NCBI GenBank assembly: GCA_028284775.1
Contig: JANQRB010000157.1
Location: 1 to 64,000 of the forward strand
Direction of reading: 5' to 3'
From: Candidatus Kapaibacterium sp.
Lineage (GTDB): Bacteria > Bacteroidota > Ignavibacteria > Kapaibacteriales > UBA7675
DNA: 64,000 bases
Part shown: piece after piece, positions 27,701 through 36,668 of the stretch
How the letters are laid out: each line of letters opens with the position of its first letter
Position numbering within the stretch: position 1 is the first letter of the stretch
Notes under the pieces: generated by a model
What the model saw: the letters and a program-made list of their open reading frames with translations, nothing else
Databases searched by the model: none
What the model was told of the DNA's origin: nothing
Made by a program: the position numbers and the translations under genes

Positions 27701-28591
27701 GACGATCGCGCTTGCCCCGCTGCCACCGCCACCGCTGAGAGTAATTTGCGGCGGCGTTATGCCATTGTAGCAACCGCTGTTAGCTCCGTTGTTGTTAATC
27801 GTTATTGCCACGACCTGACCATTCTGAATCTGTGCTGTCGCCTGGGCACTGCCAGTACTGAAGGTGACTGTTGGCGCTGATGTGTATCCCGAGCCACCAT
27901 TGGTGATAACAATGTTCTGATCTTTCACGCCAGCACAATAAAAGCCACCTGTGAAGAAAATATTCAAGTAGCGCATTCGAGCGGGGTCGGCGTTTGCAAC
28001 GGCGTTCTGCAGCAGCGTCGTATTAGCTCCCTGTGCCCACAGATTGTCATCCTGATAGAAATAGATTCGTTCCTGTCCGGACGAGCCCAGAGAGAAACGA
28101 ATTTTCGAGTCGTGATTTGGCAGACCATTAACGCCCGCGACCACGTCCGAAGGAGCGCCGGAACTATAAAATTGGTTGACCCAGGCCAGGATTTGCTTTA
28201 GTCGGTTTCTATCATTGGCGGTATTCTGGAAATTGCCGCTGCCGTTGGATTTCTGCATGACATTAAAATTAACGGCAATCTTTTTGATCGGTGCATTGCG
28301 GATAGCTGCGGCGCCGCCTTTAGGAATATAGGTTGCTAAGTTGCCGTAGGTCGTCCAATCACCGTCGGGATCGGTTCCGCAACTGCCATTGAGTACTTCA
28401 TCGCCGGATTTATGCGCGTAATCCGGATAGTCGGGCGTACCGCAAACGAAGGGCTCATCGGATGCCCGCATTGACAATGGCGACATAAGTATAAGCAACA
28501 ACAAGCACATAATTCCGCCTGTTGATATCATTCGAAGGTTTAGAATGGACGGTACGAAGCGTTTCGCATGAGAATTGCTAGCCATGAGCAT
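24701..28591 (-). CDS. M43-like metalloprotease with beta-helix and T9SS sorting domain (paralog B)
   Basis: The 1,296-residue product has the same architecture as paralog A and is closest to paralog C. AGAGGA lies 2 bp before this ATG and 8 bp before the ATG at 28585, which may be the true start. The zinc motif AHELGHILGLVHTY (His342) is a canonical HExxHxxGxxH. At the expected Met-turn it reads NNVVGGN, so the Met is replaced, although SPMQAGQMHRSL follows. A GSGYTSAPTVTF/SGGGGSGASAIV module is inserted in the protease domain. Then come the beta-helix (KLYRDINVEAGVTL, FRNNQTGVEFYWY), a helical segment, and the sorting domain starting at VYPNPARDLVRIDY. Predicted to be secreted and surface-bound or released. 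Confidence 0.85.
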   Translation of the reverse strand: MLMASNSHAKRFVPSILNLRMISTGGIMCLLLLILMSPLSMRASDEPFVCGTPDYPDYAHKSGDEVLNGSCGTDPDGDWTTYGNLATYIPKGGAAAIRNAPIKKIAVNFNVMQKSNGSGNFQNTANDRNRLKQILAWVNQFYSSGAPSDVVAGVNGLPNHDSKIRFSLGSSGQERIYFYQDDNLWAQGANTTLLQNAVANADPARMRYLNIFFTGGFYCAGVKDQNIVITNGGSGYTSAPTVTFSTGSAQATAQIQNGQVVAITINNNGANSGCYNGITPPQITLSGGGGSGASAIVTTLAGGASAYASFPSQSNLTANQQVVMLQNTGNGDDWVAAGILAHELGHILGLVHTYLGGGGSANCNNDDEYLSDIFGIHPGTCPHVANWGADASDNGIPNHEKITNNVVGGNKEVNYESPMQAGQMHRSLAISSLRRHVLETYSSIPLSITADETWDFDIKLYRDINVEAGVTLTLACKVVMPSEGEISVQPGGRLILDGATVTAEANWNSMWQGIRLISGGASSQYPIASSPQAVLEMKNGAVIENAMIGVVSYSGGVVQAENSSFRNNQTGVEFYWYTNSVPSGSGAGTPLPNLSYFNRCTFETTSLLNNQSLLPLHFVYLAGVDGIMFRGCHFRNTATGAYHLNFRGYGIIGENASFMVLRHCDPGSPITELGCSQFTPSRFDNLRYGIHAISASELRSIKINQAEFTGNWRSIYLKSVDLFDVTENTFDVGPLNTWTTATPSPHAYGLYVNSCTGFKIQENYFTTNFDGQYGIILNKTGGDANELYKNSFEAINSASQAQNNNSGLQIKCNDYNNNMATDISVAPPLGSVAYYQGACGSDSSPAGNTFSNDCDPAWSWKEIWKNIGLPGMNYSHHPNPGGAVYTEPICTASGVYENECQNDSYSGASCKTRLAAIATFEKFAERQRLSDEIVATGGVIDDGDSHGLVQQIQDEATPGPEVLANLEAASPYLSDQVLLALVNYGPAKIAVEDIALVLIANSRLTDAVYQVVLALEPPMPPALMEEINDVQTGMSERGHIDAQIAELERERAFFTNEIWREYLDREDYNLAIQELRSYQEDLVAGGQNLEASVVRMVIKTLLYNGETAPAQEILDDYCAADTETDYCSLMNLLINLKREGRTILQLNPEEVTTVRTIAESASHSSLASARAQAILTIFGDDEWEEEIHSLELPRFAAENGEEASTGAAITDRTPTVRVYPNPARDLVRIDYRLAQQHERVWLLVYNALGVRQTRIAVPAVSAQHELQCGDWAGGVYFLSLVADGRTLYRQQMTIAE

Positions 28592-28958
28592 ATTCCTCTG
28601 AAATTGTTGAATGGTAGATCGGCATTTCCGTTATAATGCACAGCGATAGATGCCGGCAATCGCCGTGCGTGTCCCGTGATGGATCGTGCCCGACTATGGA
28701 TCGATGCGTTGCAGTAATAATCCGCCTCGACCCCTTCCGATCAGGTCTAACAGGCACAATTGAAGATGGCAGTACTATTGGCCTATGCCGTTGCGGGCTT
28801 TACTGTTTCTTAGGCACAGATTACACTTGACGTATACGCAGGCCGGGTGAACAGCCTGCCTGGTCGCGATTTCGCGTGCTCGAAGTTCTCAGTATCACCC
28901 TTGGGCACGCTGATTGCTGGAAATTCGAGCGCAATCTACGTATGGTCCGCCGCTGAAT

Positions 28959-29035
28959 CCAGCACCAATAGATAATCGTATTACCTTTTCCAATAAACGT
29001 GACGAGTTTGTCAATAAACGTCGCTAATTATTATA
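28959..29035 (-). promoter_or_regulatory. 21-bp iterated repeat module upstream of metalloprotease B
   Basis: Three direct repeats start at 28973 (TAATCGT), 28994 (TAAACGT) and 29015 (TAAACGT), exactly 21 bp apart. CCAGCACCA at 28959 begins exactly 14 bp before the first. The module is 382 bp from the start codon. Two of the three units also share AATAAACGT. Confidence 0.8.
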
Positions 29036-29200
29036 TCGCCACGTCTGGATACCAAATCCGGCTCCTGAGCGTCAGAGCACTGCCCTTCCAACATGTCGAG
29101 TCGCCCCACATTGATGTGTTGTAGTATTTGCATGGTGTCGCTTGCTGCAGGGCGCGTCGGCGATGGAGATAAATACCGCCCTGAGGATCCGAGGGTCAAG

Positions 29201-29242
29201 TAAAAAACTAAGCCCTGCAGGTTGAGTATACCCGCAGGGCTT
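29201..29242 (-). terminator. Rho-independent terminator of metalloprotease C
   Basis: A 13-bp stem (AAGCCCTGCAGGT with ACCCGCAGGGCTT, one G-T pair) with a 7-nt loop. On the minus strand it is followed by AGTTTTTT. It lies 45 bp after the stop codon. Confidence 0.85.
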
Positions 29243-29286
29243 GAGCAGAACCGGCAGAATCATCCTGTCTGCCTACCTACGCTGCC

Positions 29287-32200
29287 TTACTCCACAATTG
29301 TTAACTGATGCCAGGACAGGGCGCGTCCATCGGCATTGAGGCTGAGATGATAAACACCGTTTGTCCAGTCACCGGTCGGCAGCACAAGTTGCGTTGATGC
29401 GTCCGTCACCGGAAATTGGCCTATGCGAAGCCCCAGGGAGGTATACACATTCAAGTATACCTGCTCATAGTCAGAATCGAGCTTGAATTCGACTCTTGCA
29501 AATGACGCGGCCGGATTGGGGTAGACCTTCATTGCGACTGTGCCGGGCTTATCGTTCTCGCCTGCTGTCGGTTCGCTGTTCTGCGCCGCGCCGCCGCGTG
29601 CCGCGCCAAGACCATGAATTTCCTCCTGCCAATCATCGTCGCCGAAGATCGACAACAGCGCCTGCGCCCGAGCCTTGACAAGATTGCTGTACGAACTGCT
29701 TCCCGCAATCGTCCGGACAGTCGTTTCCTCAGCAGGGTTGAGCTGAAGAATCGTGCGGCCTTCCTGTTTGAGATTGATCAGCAGGTTAATGAGCGTACAA
29801 TAGTCTGCTTCAGCGCCGGCGCTGCAATAGTCGTCCAGAATTTCCTGCGCGCGCGCGCTTTGTCCGCTGTGCAGCTGTGTTTCAATCATCATCCGCAACG
29901 TGCTCGCTTCCAGCAGCTGACTGCCGGCATAGAGCTCTTCCTGATAAGTGATCATCTCCGGAATGGCCAGGTCGTAGTCTTCGCGTTGCAGATATTCACG
30001 CCAAATTTCATTTGTGATAAAGGCGCGTTCGCGTTCCAGCTCGGCAATCTGCGCGTCGATCTGCGCCCGCTCCGACATTCCCGTCTGCACTTCATCGATC
30101 TGCTCCATCAGAGCGGGCGGCATCGGCGGATCCATGCCGAGCAGCGCCTGGTAGACTGCATCCGTCAGACGTGAATTTGTAATCAACAGCAAAGCGATGT
30201 CGGTATGCGTTAACTTTGCCGGACCGTCGTTAACTAATGCCAGTAACACCTGATCGGAAAGATAGGGTGAAGCGGCATTCAGGCTAATGAGTACGTCCGG
30301 GGCCGGTGTGACGGCATCCTGAATCTGTTGTATCAGGCCGTCTGTTTCGCCGTCATCGATCACGCCGCCGGTGTCGATAATTTCATCATTCAGACGTTGT
30401 CGCTCGGCTTTTTTAGTCGCCATCGTCAGCGGCGAAAGGCGTGACTGGCATGAAGCGGCACTATAGCTGCTGCTCTGGCAATTGTTTAAATAGACGCCGG
30501 GAGCAGTGCAAATCGGTTTAGTATAGACGGCGCCGCCGGGATTCGGATGATGAGAGTAGTTAATGCCCTGCAGGCCAATACTCTTCCATATCTCTTTCCA
30601 CGACCAGCCGGGGTCACAATCATTGTTGAAGGTGTTGCCCGCCGGCGAGCTGTTACTGCCGCAGGCGCCCTGGAAGTATGCGATGCTGCCAAAGGGCGCC
30701 GCCACGCTGATGTCGGTGGCGATATTGTTGATATAGCTATTGCACTTAATTTGCAGGCCGTTATTGTGGTTCTGTGCATGCGATGCCGAATTGATCGATT
30801 CGAAGCTGTTGTTGAACAGCTCGTTGGCAGCGGATCCTGTCTGGTGAAAAATTACGCCGTACTGACCATCATCACTGGTCGTAAAGTAGTTTTCCTGGAT
30901 AGTAAAGCCGGTGGAGCTGTGAGCATACAAGCCATAGGCATGCGGACTCGAACTTTCCGTATGCCAATTGTTAAGCGGACCGACATCGAAATTGTTAGCT
31001 GTCACCGTGAATCGATCGACCGACTTCAGGTAGATACTGCGCCAGTTGCCACTGAACTCGGCCTTGTCGACCTTGATCGACCGCAGTTCACCGGCGGAAA
31101 TCGCATGGATGGCATAGCGAAGATTGTCGAAACGCGACGCCTGGTAGTCGCTGCAGCCGGTTTGGCCAATGGGCGAGCCGGGGTTGCAGAGCCTCAGGAC
31201 GCTGAAGGAGGCATCTTCACCGACGATGCCATGACCGCGAAAGTTCAGATGATAATCGCCGGTAGCCGTATTGCGGAAGGTACAGCCGCGGAACATGATG
31301 CCGTCAACACCTGCCAGGTAGGCCAGACGCTGCGGCACAAGCGACTGATTGTTAAGCAAAGCCGTCGTTTCAAAAGTGCAGCCATTAAAATACGAAAGGT
31401 TGGGCAGCGGCGTTCCCGCCGACGGGCCGCTTGGAATGGAGTTGGTATACCAGTAAAATTCAACCCCGTTTTGATTGTTGCGAAAACTGCTGTTCTCAGC
31501 CTGAATCACGCCGCCGCTGTACGAGACCACTCCGATGATCGCGTTTTCGATCAGCGCGCCGTTTTTCATTTCCAGAACCGCCTGCGGACTGTTGGCTATC
31601 GGATGCTGGCTGGCGTTGCCGCCCGAGCTGAGCCTGATTCCCTGCCACATACTGCTCCAGTTGGCCTCGGCCGTTACGGTGCCACCGTCGATTATCAGGC
31701 GTCCGCCCGGACGGACGAAGATCTTTCCCTGCGCGGGCATAACGACCCTGCAGGCAAGCGTTAGCGTTGCGCCGGGCTGCACGTCGATGTCGCGGTAGAG
31801 CTTGATATCGAAATCCCATGTTTCATTCCCCGTAATTGCCAGAGGTATACCCGAATAGCTTTCCAGTACGTGGCGACGCAGGGACGAAACCGCCAGACTC
31901 CGGTGCATCTGCCCCGCCTGCATCGGCGACTCATACCGGATGTCATTGTTGCCGCCAACCACATTGTTGGTAATCTTTTCGTGGTTGGGAATGCCGGTGT
32001 CCCAGGCGTCGGCATTCCAATTGGCAATGTGTTCGCAGGTGCCGGGATGCGGGCCGAATATGTCGCTGAGATATTCATCGTTATTGTTACAGTTCGCGCC
32101 GCCACCGCCACCGGGATAGGTGTGCAGCAGATCGAGAATATGTCCGAGCTCATGCGCAAGCGTACCCGCCCTGCCCCAGTCGCTGTTCGGACCGCCGCTA

Positions 32201-33120
32201 CCGTCAGTCTTAAGCATTACCACGTGCTGTTTCAAGCTTAAGTTGGATTGTGATGGAAAGCTTGCGTAAGCGCCCGCTCCGCCCGCAAGCTGCGTAACAA
32301 TTGCCGTCGCGCCGCTGCCGCCCCCGCCGCTGATGGTGATAGTCGGCGGCGTGATGCCGTGGTAGCTGCCTCCGTCATCTCCGTTGTTGTCAATCGTGAT
32401 TGCGATGACCTGGCCGTTTTGAATCTGCGCGCTGCCGGATGCCGTAACGGCTCCGGGAGAGAAAGTGACGGTCGGCGGCGAAGTATAACCCGAACCGCCG
32501 TTTGTAATGATAATATTTTGATTAATCACTTTCCCCTGGTAAAAGCCGCCGGTCCAGAAAATGTTTAAGTAACGCATGCGGCCCGGGTCGGCGGTCTCCA
32601 CCGCATTTTGGAGCAGCGATGTGTTCGATCCCTGACCCCATAAATTGTCATCCTGGTAAAAGAAGATTCGTTCCTGTCCCGCCGCGCCCAGCGTAAAACG
32701 AATTTTTGAATCATGATTAGGCAGTTCCACCACGCCACCGACCGGATCCGAGGGCGTGCCGGAGCTGTAGAACTGATTGACCCAGGACAGTATCTGTTTA
32801 AGCCGATTGCGATCAGTGCTCGTGTTCTGGAAGTTGCTGCTGCCGTCGGACCTTTGCATTACGTTGAAGTTGACCGCGATTGTCTTAATAGGGGCGTTTT
32901 GGATTGGTGATGCGCCGCCCCTGGGAATGTAGGTGTTTAAGTTGCCGTAAATCGTCCAATCGCCTCCCGGATCCGTGCCGCAGCTGCCGTTAAGAATAAT
33001 ATCGCCCGATTTATGCGGATGAGTGTGATCCGCGGTACCGCAGACAAATGTCTCGGCGAAAGCCGGCCTGACGCTTGTCATCAAAGCCGATATCGCAATT
33101 ATCATGAATAATCGAAACAT
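29287..33120 (-). CDS. M43-like metalloprotease with beta-helix and T9SS sorting domain (paralog C)
   Basis: The 1,277-residue product starts with a signal peptide (MFRLFMIIAISALMTSVRPA), with AAGGAG 7 bp upstream. The zinc motif is AHELGHILDLLHTY (His323), with Asp at the usual Gly position, and NNVVGGN where a Met-turn is expected. The inserted glycine-rich module (GSGYTSPPTVTF, SGGGGSGATAIV) lies about 90 residues before the zinc motif. The beta-helix, the helical region with SPYLSDQVLLAL, and the sorting domain (VYPNPAASFARVEF) follow as in A and B. Sequence is nearly colinear with B, so B and C are the more recent duplicates. Its own terminator and upstream repeat module make it an independent unit. 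Confidence 0.85.
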   Translation of the reverse strand: MFRLFMIIAISALMTSVRPAFAETFVCGTADHTHPHKSGDIILNGSCGTDPGGDWTIYGNLNTYIPRGGASPIQNAPIKTIAVNFNVMQRSDGSSNFQNTSTDRNRLKQILSWVNQFYSSGTPSDPVGGVVELPNHDSKIRFTLGAAGQERIFFYQDDNLWGQGSNTSLLQNAVETADPGRMRYLNIFWTGGFYQGKVINQNIIITNGGSGYTSPPTVTFSPGAVTASGSAQIQNGQVIAITIDNNGDDGGSYHGITPPTITISGGGGSGATAIVTQLAGGAGAYASFPSQSNLSLKQHVVMLKTDGSGGPNSDWGRAGTLAHELGHILDLLHTYPGGGGGANCNNNDEYLSDIFGPHPGTCEHIANWNADAWDTGIPNHEKITNNVVGGNNDIRYESPMQAGQMHRSLAVSSLRRHVLESYSGIPLAITGNETWDFDIKLYRDIDVQPGATLTLACRVVMPAQGKIFVRPGGRLIIDGGTVTAEANWSSMWQGIRLSSGGNASQHPIANSPQAVLEMKNGALIENAIIGVVSYSGGVIQAENSSFRNNQNGVEFYWYTNSIPSGPSAGTPLPNLSYFNGCTFETTALLNNQSLVPQRLAYLAGVDGIMFRGCTFRNTATGDYHLNFRGHGIVGEDASFSVLRLCNPGSPIGQTGCSDYQASRFDNLRYAIHAISAGELRSIKVDKAEFSGNWRSIYLKSVDRFTVTANNFDVGPLNNWHTESSSPHAYGLYAHSSTGFTIQENYFTTSDDGQYGVIFHQTGSAANELFNNSFESINSASHAQNHNNGLQIKCNSYINNIATDISVAAPFGSIAYFQGACGSNSSPAGNTFNNDCDPGWSWKEIWKSIGLQGINYSHHPNPGGAVYTKPICTAPGVYLNNCQSSSYSAASCQSRLSPLTMATKKAERQRLNDEIIDTGGVIDDGETDGLIQQIQDAVTPAPDVLISLNAASPYLSDQVLLALVNDGPAKLTHTDIALLLITNSRLTDAVYQALLGMDPPMPPALMEQIDEVQTGMSERAQIDAQIAELERERAFITNEIWREYLQREDYDLAIPEMITYQEELYAGSQLLEASTLRMMIETQLHSGQSARAQEILDDYCSAGAEADYCTLINLLINLKQEGRTILQLNPAEETTVRTIAGSSSYSNLVKARAQALLSIFGDDDWQEEIHGLGAARGGAAQNSEPTAGENDKPGTVAMKVYPNPAASFARVEFKLDSDYEQVYLNVYTSLGLRIGQFPVTDASTQLVLPTGDWTNGVYHLSLNADGRALSWHQLTIVE

Positions 33121-33659
33121 GAGATTTCTCCTTTGTGCGCAAGACTTAAAGGTATGAGCATCATTGATTTGGCATAACGCGATCGATGCTTAGGATCGCG
33201 ATTGCGGATGGCGGAGGTGCTATTGTGTTGCGGAATTTCTGACTTCCGCATCGATCATGCGAAGGCGTGGCTATAGCTGCCGGCATTGCGAACCGTCAGT
33301 CTTTAGTGTCTACTGTCGCAAACGATCATCCGGCGGATTGGCATTGAAGGACATTCAAAAAACGAGCGCTGGCCGGGATCATGCAATCGCCGGTCGGCGA
33401 CCAAAATCCCGGATTTATAGCTCGACTAAATGCTGCATCGGTAGGAGCTAATCTAGCACAGGATCGGCGCTGACGCCAGCACCATTAAATAATCGTATCG
33501 ATTCGGCGGATAATCGTATCAATCTGGCAAATAAACGTTTGAGCAGGACGCGGATTCCCAATTTCACCATACCCTGAGCAATCCATTGCGCTGTGCTTCG
33601 ATTCTGTGTATTTTGGGCCGCCCCGACCAGAACCAACGGTCACTATTTAGGAATTTCCA
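33121..33659. other. Divergent region between metalloprotease C and the DUF2279 gene
   Basis: 539 bp without a gene. It holds the best copy of the 21-bp repeat module (33476-33552). Promoters for both flanking genes should be here, but I could not pick them. Confidence 0.6.
33476..33552 (-). promoter_or_regulatory. 21-bp iterated repeat module upstream of metalloprotease C
   Basis: Repeats start at 33490 (TAATCGTATC), 33511 (TAATCGTATC) and 33532 (TAAACGTTT), exactly 21 bp apart. CCAGCACCA at 33476 is exactly 14 bp before the first. The module is 370 bp from the start codon. The first two units share ten consecutive bases. Confidence 0.8.
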
Positions 33660-34739
33660 ATGTACAGGTATGAATTCAATTCACTCCCGGCATCATCGCT
33701 GGCGACGCAATTTGTCGTTCTGCTGATGGCGCTGGTCGGGATGCGGGCCGAAGCCGAGTCAACGACAGCATCGACAGAGGCAAACGGAAACAATGTGGCG
33801 ATTGCAGGCGAGGAAGTCGACGAAACCGCTAATGATGTATTCGTGTCGCAGGCGAGTCCGGAGGCATTTCAAGACAGCGCTCATTATCTCAGCCCCGATG
33901 AATACAGGATTGGCGACGAAAGGCGCTGGCTGGCGGACGGCTCGCAGCCGAGGAGATCAACCAGCTTGCGGCCGCTGCCGACGGCCGTTGTCGGCGGCCT
34001 GCTGACCGGTGGCGCGGTGGCGCTGCACGCAACAATGTTCAATGCCTGGTGGAACGATGAGCAGCGTGAATTCTCCTTTAAGGACGACTGGAATTCCACG
34101 CTGAAAATCGATAAGATCGGTCACTTTTTCGGTGGCTACTTTTCGTCTTACCTGGTCAGTGAGGGATTGATGGTGGCGGGCGTCAGCCGTGATGCGGCGG
34201 TTGTCTGGGGCGCAGCAACCGGACTCCTGTTTCAAACCTGGGTCGAGGTTGAAGATGGTTTCGCCGAAAACTGGGGTTTTTCATGGACGGATATGTTGTC
34301 CAACAGTTTAGGGGCCGGCTTTTTTGTGGTACACCACTACGTGCCCGAAACGCAGTATTTCACTCCCAAGTGGCAGTTTGTGCCGCCGGAATGGGTCGAT
34401 GCTCCGCGTGTTTCTACTACCTGGATTGACCAATATAATTCGGTCACCGCCTGGCTGTCGGTGGACGTACATCACTTTCTTCCCGCGGCTGCCCAAGGCT
34501 ATTGGCCGGAGTGGCTAAATCTGGCGCTTGGCTATGGTATTCACCAAACTGAAGATGAGCTGTCGCGTCGATACATGGTGGCGCTCGATTACAATCTCAT
34601 CAAGCTATTGCCGGACGGCGGAGGATTTCTCAACTGGCTGCGACAGACCGCCAACTATTTTAAGCTGCCTTCGCCTACGATTGAATTCGGACGCGTGACG
34701 CGGGCCTATCTGCTCTTTCCCTTTGAATTCGGCCTGTAA
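33660..34739 (+). CDS. DUF2279 (YfiM-like) predicted outer-membrane-associated protein
   Basis: The 359-residue protein has a signal peptide (hydrophobic about residues 14-28) and AGGA 8 bp before the ATG. The middle region matches DUF2279: KIDKIGHFFGGYFSSYL, VVWGAATGLLFQTWVEVEDGF, and FSWTDMLSNSLGAGFFV, i.e. the conserved DK..H, E..DG, and D...N..GA positions. The C-terminus (YMVALDYNLIKLLP, YLLFPFEFGL) has alternating hydrophobicity and an aromatic end, as in small beta-barrels. DUF2279 proteins are uncharacterised. It is a single gene, separated from the next by a bidirectional terminator. Confidence 0.75.
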   Translation: MYRYEFNSLPASSLATQFVVLLMALVGMRAEAESTTASTEANGNNVAIAGEEVDETANDVFVSQASPEAFQDSAHYLSPDEYRIGDERRWLADGSQPRRSTSLRPLPTAVVGGLLTGGAVALHATMFNAWWNDEQREFSFKDDWNSTLKIDKIGHFFGGYFSSYLVSEGLMVAGVSRDAAVVWGAATGLLFQTWVEVEDGFAENWGFSWTDMLSNSLGAGFFVVHHYVPETQYFTPKWQFVPPEWVDAPRVSTTWIDQYNSVTAWLSVDVHHFLPAAAQGYWPEWLNLALGYGIHQTEDELSRRYMVALDYNLIKLLPDGGGFLNWLRQTANYFKLPSPTIEFGRVTRAYLLFPFEFGL

Positions 34740-34767
34740 AAATTGGCGGGCTGCCGTCGAAAGCAAA

Positions 34768-34800
34768 AAGCCCGCCGGCTTCATAAAAGCGGGCGGGCTT
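34768..34800 (-). terminator. Terminator between convergent genes
   Basis: A 14-bp stem with one mismatch (AAGCCCGCCGGCTT with AAGCGGGCGGGCTT) around a 5-nt loop. On the minus strand it is followed by TTTGCTTT. It serves the minus-strand gene at 34881 and may also stop the plus-strand DUF2279 transcript. Confidence 0.8.
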
Positions 34801-34880
34801 CTCAATCCAGTCTTCGCAGCTGCCGTCCTTCAGCCGCTGAATCGGACCGCAGGCTGCATCGCATTGACGCGGCAGCGAAC

Positions 34881-36668
34881 TTAGTCAGCGACGATCACTT
34901 TCACCGTTTTGATGCCTTCGCCGTCGTTGATGACAACGGAATAGGCACCGGCGGCCCATCCCTGCGTATCGACATTCAGACTGCCGACGCCGCTGCCGGC
35001 CTGCTCGTGTTGCGTGAAGACGCTGCGTCCGAGCGCATCCTTGATCGTAATTTCCAGCCGGGTGTCATCGGCGACAAAATAATCGAGCGTCAGCGTTTGC
35101 CCGCTGCGTACCGGGTTGGGCGCGAGCAGGAGCGACTGATCCAGTTGCTGGGCCTGGGCGGCTTTTTCCAGGCGTTCGCGGGCTTCGTCGCGTTCGAGAT
35201 CGGGTGCCTGATCAATGAAGGGGCTCGTTGACTGGCAGATGATCTCGTACTCGAAGATTTCCTCGGTCTCGGGAATCTCGCCTTCCTGCTGTCGCACGTC
35301 GACGATTTCGGGGTTAAACTCGACGAAGTCGTCGCCATTGATTTCTTTCGCCCTGATTTCCTGCGGGCAGGGATTGCCGGCTGCGTCGAAGCCGGTCTGA
35401 AGCAAACCATTGGCGCGCGCAATGTACTGATCGCCGCCACCGATAGTCTGGTTATAGTTGACACCAGCGAAGTAATAGCCGAGCGCCGCATCTTCCGTCC
35501 GGTCGATGGAACGCCAGCCGTCATAATCCGCGCCGCCATAGGCCTGCGAGCCCGCAAGCAGGTTGCCGAAGCCGCTGATCTCGAGCGCGACAGCGGCGCC
35601 GCGCGGAAAGACCGGGTTGTTCGTCTGGCCGACAACGACGATGTCGCCGACGCCGTAACGAATGCTCTCTTCCACATCCCAGCCGATATCCCAGCCGGGA
35701 CGGTCGAATGCCGCGCCGACGTCGAAGAGCGTCTGCCAGATCGCATTGCCGAAGGCATCGGTACGAACCACATAGATATCATTGTTGACAGCGCCGAAGC
35801 CATAAGACTCCCCGACCAGGTTGATCACCGATCCCTGAAAAGGATCTTGCTGCTGAAGCAATGCATAACCTTCGCTGTTGGCGGTGATATCGCCATAGGT
35901 ATTCGAAAAGTTGACTCCGCCGGTAGCGATGTCGACATTGACAAGCCAGAGGTCATCGGTCAGAAAGGAATTGTTGGAGCTGCTGGAGCCGACGACATAC
36001 AGCGTGCCCTGCGTCTCGCGCAGCGTACTTTCGCGTACCGACCAGAACTCGTCGTCAAAACGCCCGCCATAGGCAAAGGACCAGATGACCGTGCCATCGG
36101 GTTCGAGTAATGCCAGGAAACCGTCGCGACCGCCAAGGCCGGTGCGCTCAACATAACCCGCGACGGCAATGAAACCTTCCTTTGTGACGATGACCGAAGT
36201 ACCGCCGTCGGTGCCGAAGGTGCCCAGATAAGTGGCCCATTGGACGTTGCCGCTGAGATCGGAGCGCACGACAACGATATCGAAGCTACCGGTAGCGAAA
36301 TTGCGGACACCCGTCGTAAAGATAAATGTCTCGCCGTCGAGCGCGTCGACAATTGAATAGTCTTCATCCCAGGATTCGAAATTGTAAACAAGGCCCTGGG
36401 CTACATCGCCGGTCGGTTTGGTAAGCGTTACGTACACGTTCGGTGGATTAAAAGAGGTTGTCGCGCCGAAACTGTGTGTGCCGCCGATCGTAAGAGCCAG
36501 GTTGTCGAATGATCGCGCATTGTCCACGCTGTAGCCGTTTTCCAGGAAGCGGCCGCCGGTATTGGTTTCGAATTGCTGTGCGGACAGGCTGTGGATGTTG
36601 AAGGCGCAGAACAAGAGAATTGTCAGTGCGGCTGCGCTCAATTTCAATCGTTTCATAAATCGAGTCAT
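34881..36668 (-). CDS. Secreted propeller-like T9SS protein (paralog 1 of 3)
   Basis: The ATG at 36668 is used because GGAGG lies 9 bp before it; the open frame starts 48 bp upstream without support. The 595-residue product has a signal peptide ending at LSAQ. The body consists of repeats such as VQWATYLGTFGTDGGTSV, AVAGYVERTGLGGRDGFL and VIWSFAYGGRFDDEFWSV, resembling delta-60/SBBP-type beta-propeller blades. The sorting domain starts at LLAPNPVRSGQTLTLDYF and ends VKVIVAD. It is a paralog of the two genes to the right; the first mature residues (FETNTGGRFLENGYSVDN) also align with the 39553 paralog. Function unknown; probably surface-exposed. Confidence 0.8.
   Translation of the reverse strand: MTRFMKRLKLSAAALTILLFCAFNIHSLSAQQFETNTGGRFLENGYSVDNARSFDNLALTIGGTHSFGATTSFNPPNVYVTLTKPTGDVAQGLVYNFESWDEDYSIVDALDGETFIFTTGVRNFATGSFDIVVVRSDLSGNVQWATYLGTFGTDGGTSVIVTKEGFIAVAGYVERTGLGGRDGFLALLEPDGTVIWSFAYGGRFDDEFWSVRESTLRETQGTLYVVGSSSSNNSFLTDDLWLVNVDIATGGVNFSNTYGDITANSEGYALLQQQDPFQGSVINLVGESYGFGAVNNDIYVVRTDAFGNAIWQTLFDVGAAFDRPGWDIGWDVEESIRYGVGDIVVVGQTNNPVFPRGAAVALEISGFGNLLAGSQAYGGADYDGWRSIDRTEDAALGYYFAGVNYNQTIGGGDQYIARANGLLQTGFDAAGNPCPQEIRAKEINGDDFVEFNPEIVDVRQQEGEIPETEEIFEYEIICQSTSPFIDQAPDLERDEARERLEKAAQAQQLDQSLLLAPNPVRSGQTLTLDYFVADDTRLEITIKDALGRSVFTQHEQAGSGVGSLNVDTQGWAAGAYSVVINDGEGIKTVKVIVAD

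Larger units (their letters stand above)
28592..29286. other. Leader region of metalloprotease B and 3' region of metalloprotease C
   Basis: 695 bp without a gene. It holds the 21-bp repeat module (28959-29035) and the terminator of paralog C (29201-29242). The stretch next to the module (about 28930-28972) is alignable with 33445-33489, showing that upstream DNA was duplicated with the gene. Confidence 0.7.

Noticed and set aside
30547..31764. A 405-codon plus-strand frame within metalloprotease C
   Set aside because: Antisense shadow of the high-GC coding sequence; similar shadows occur at the same place in paralogs A and B.
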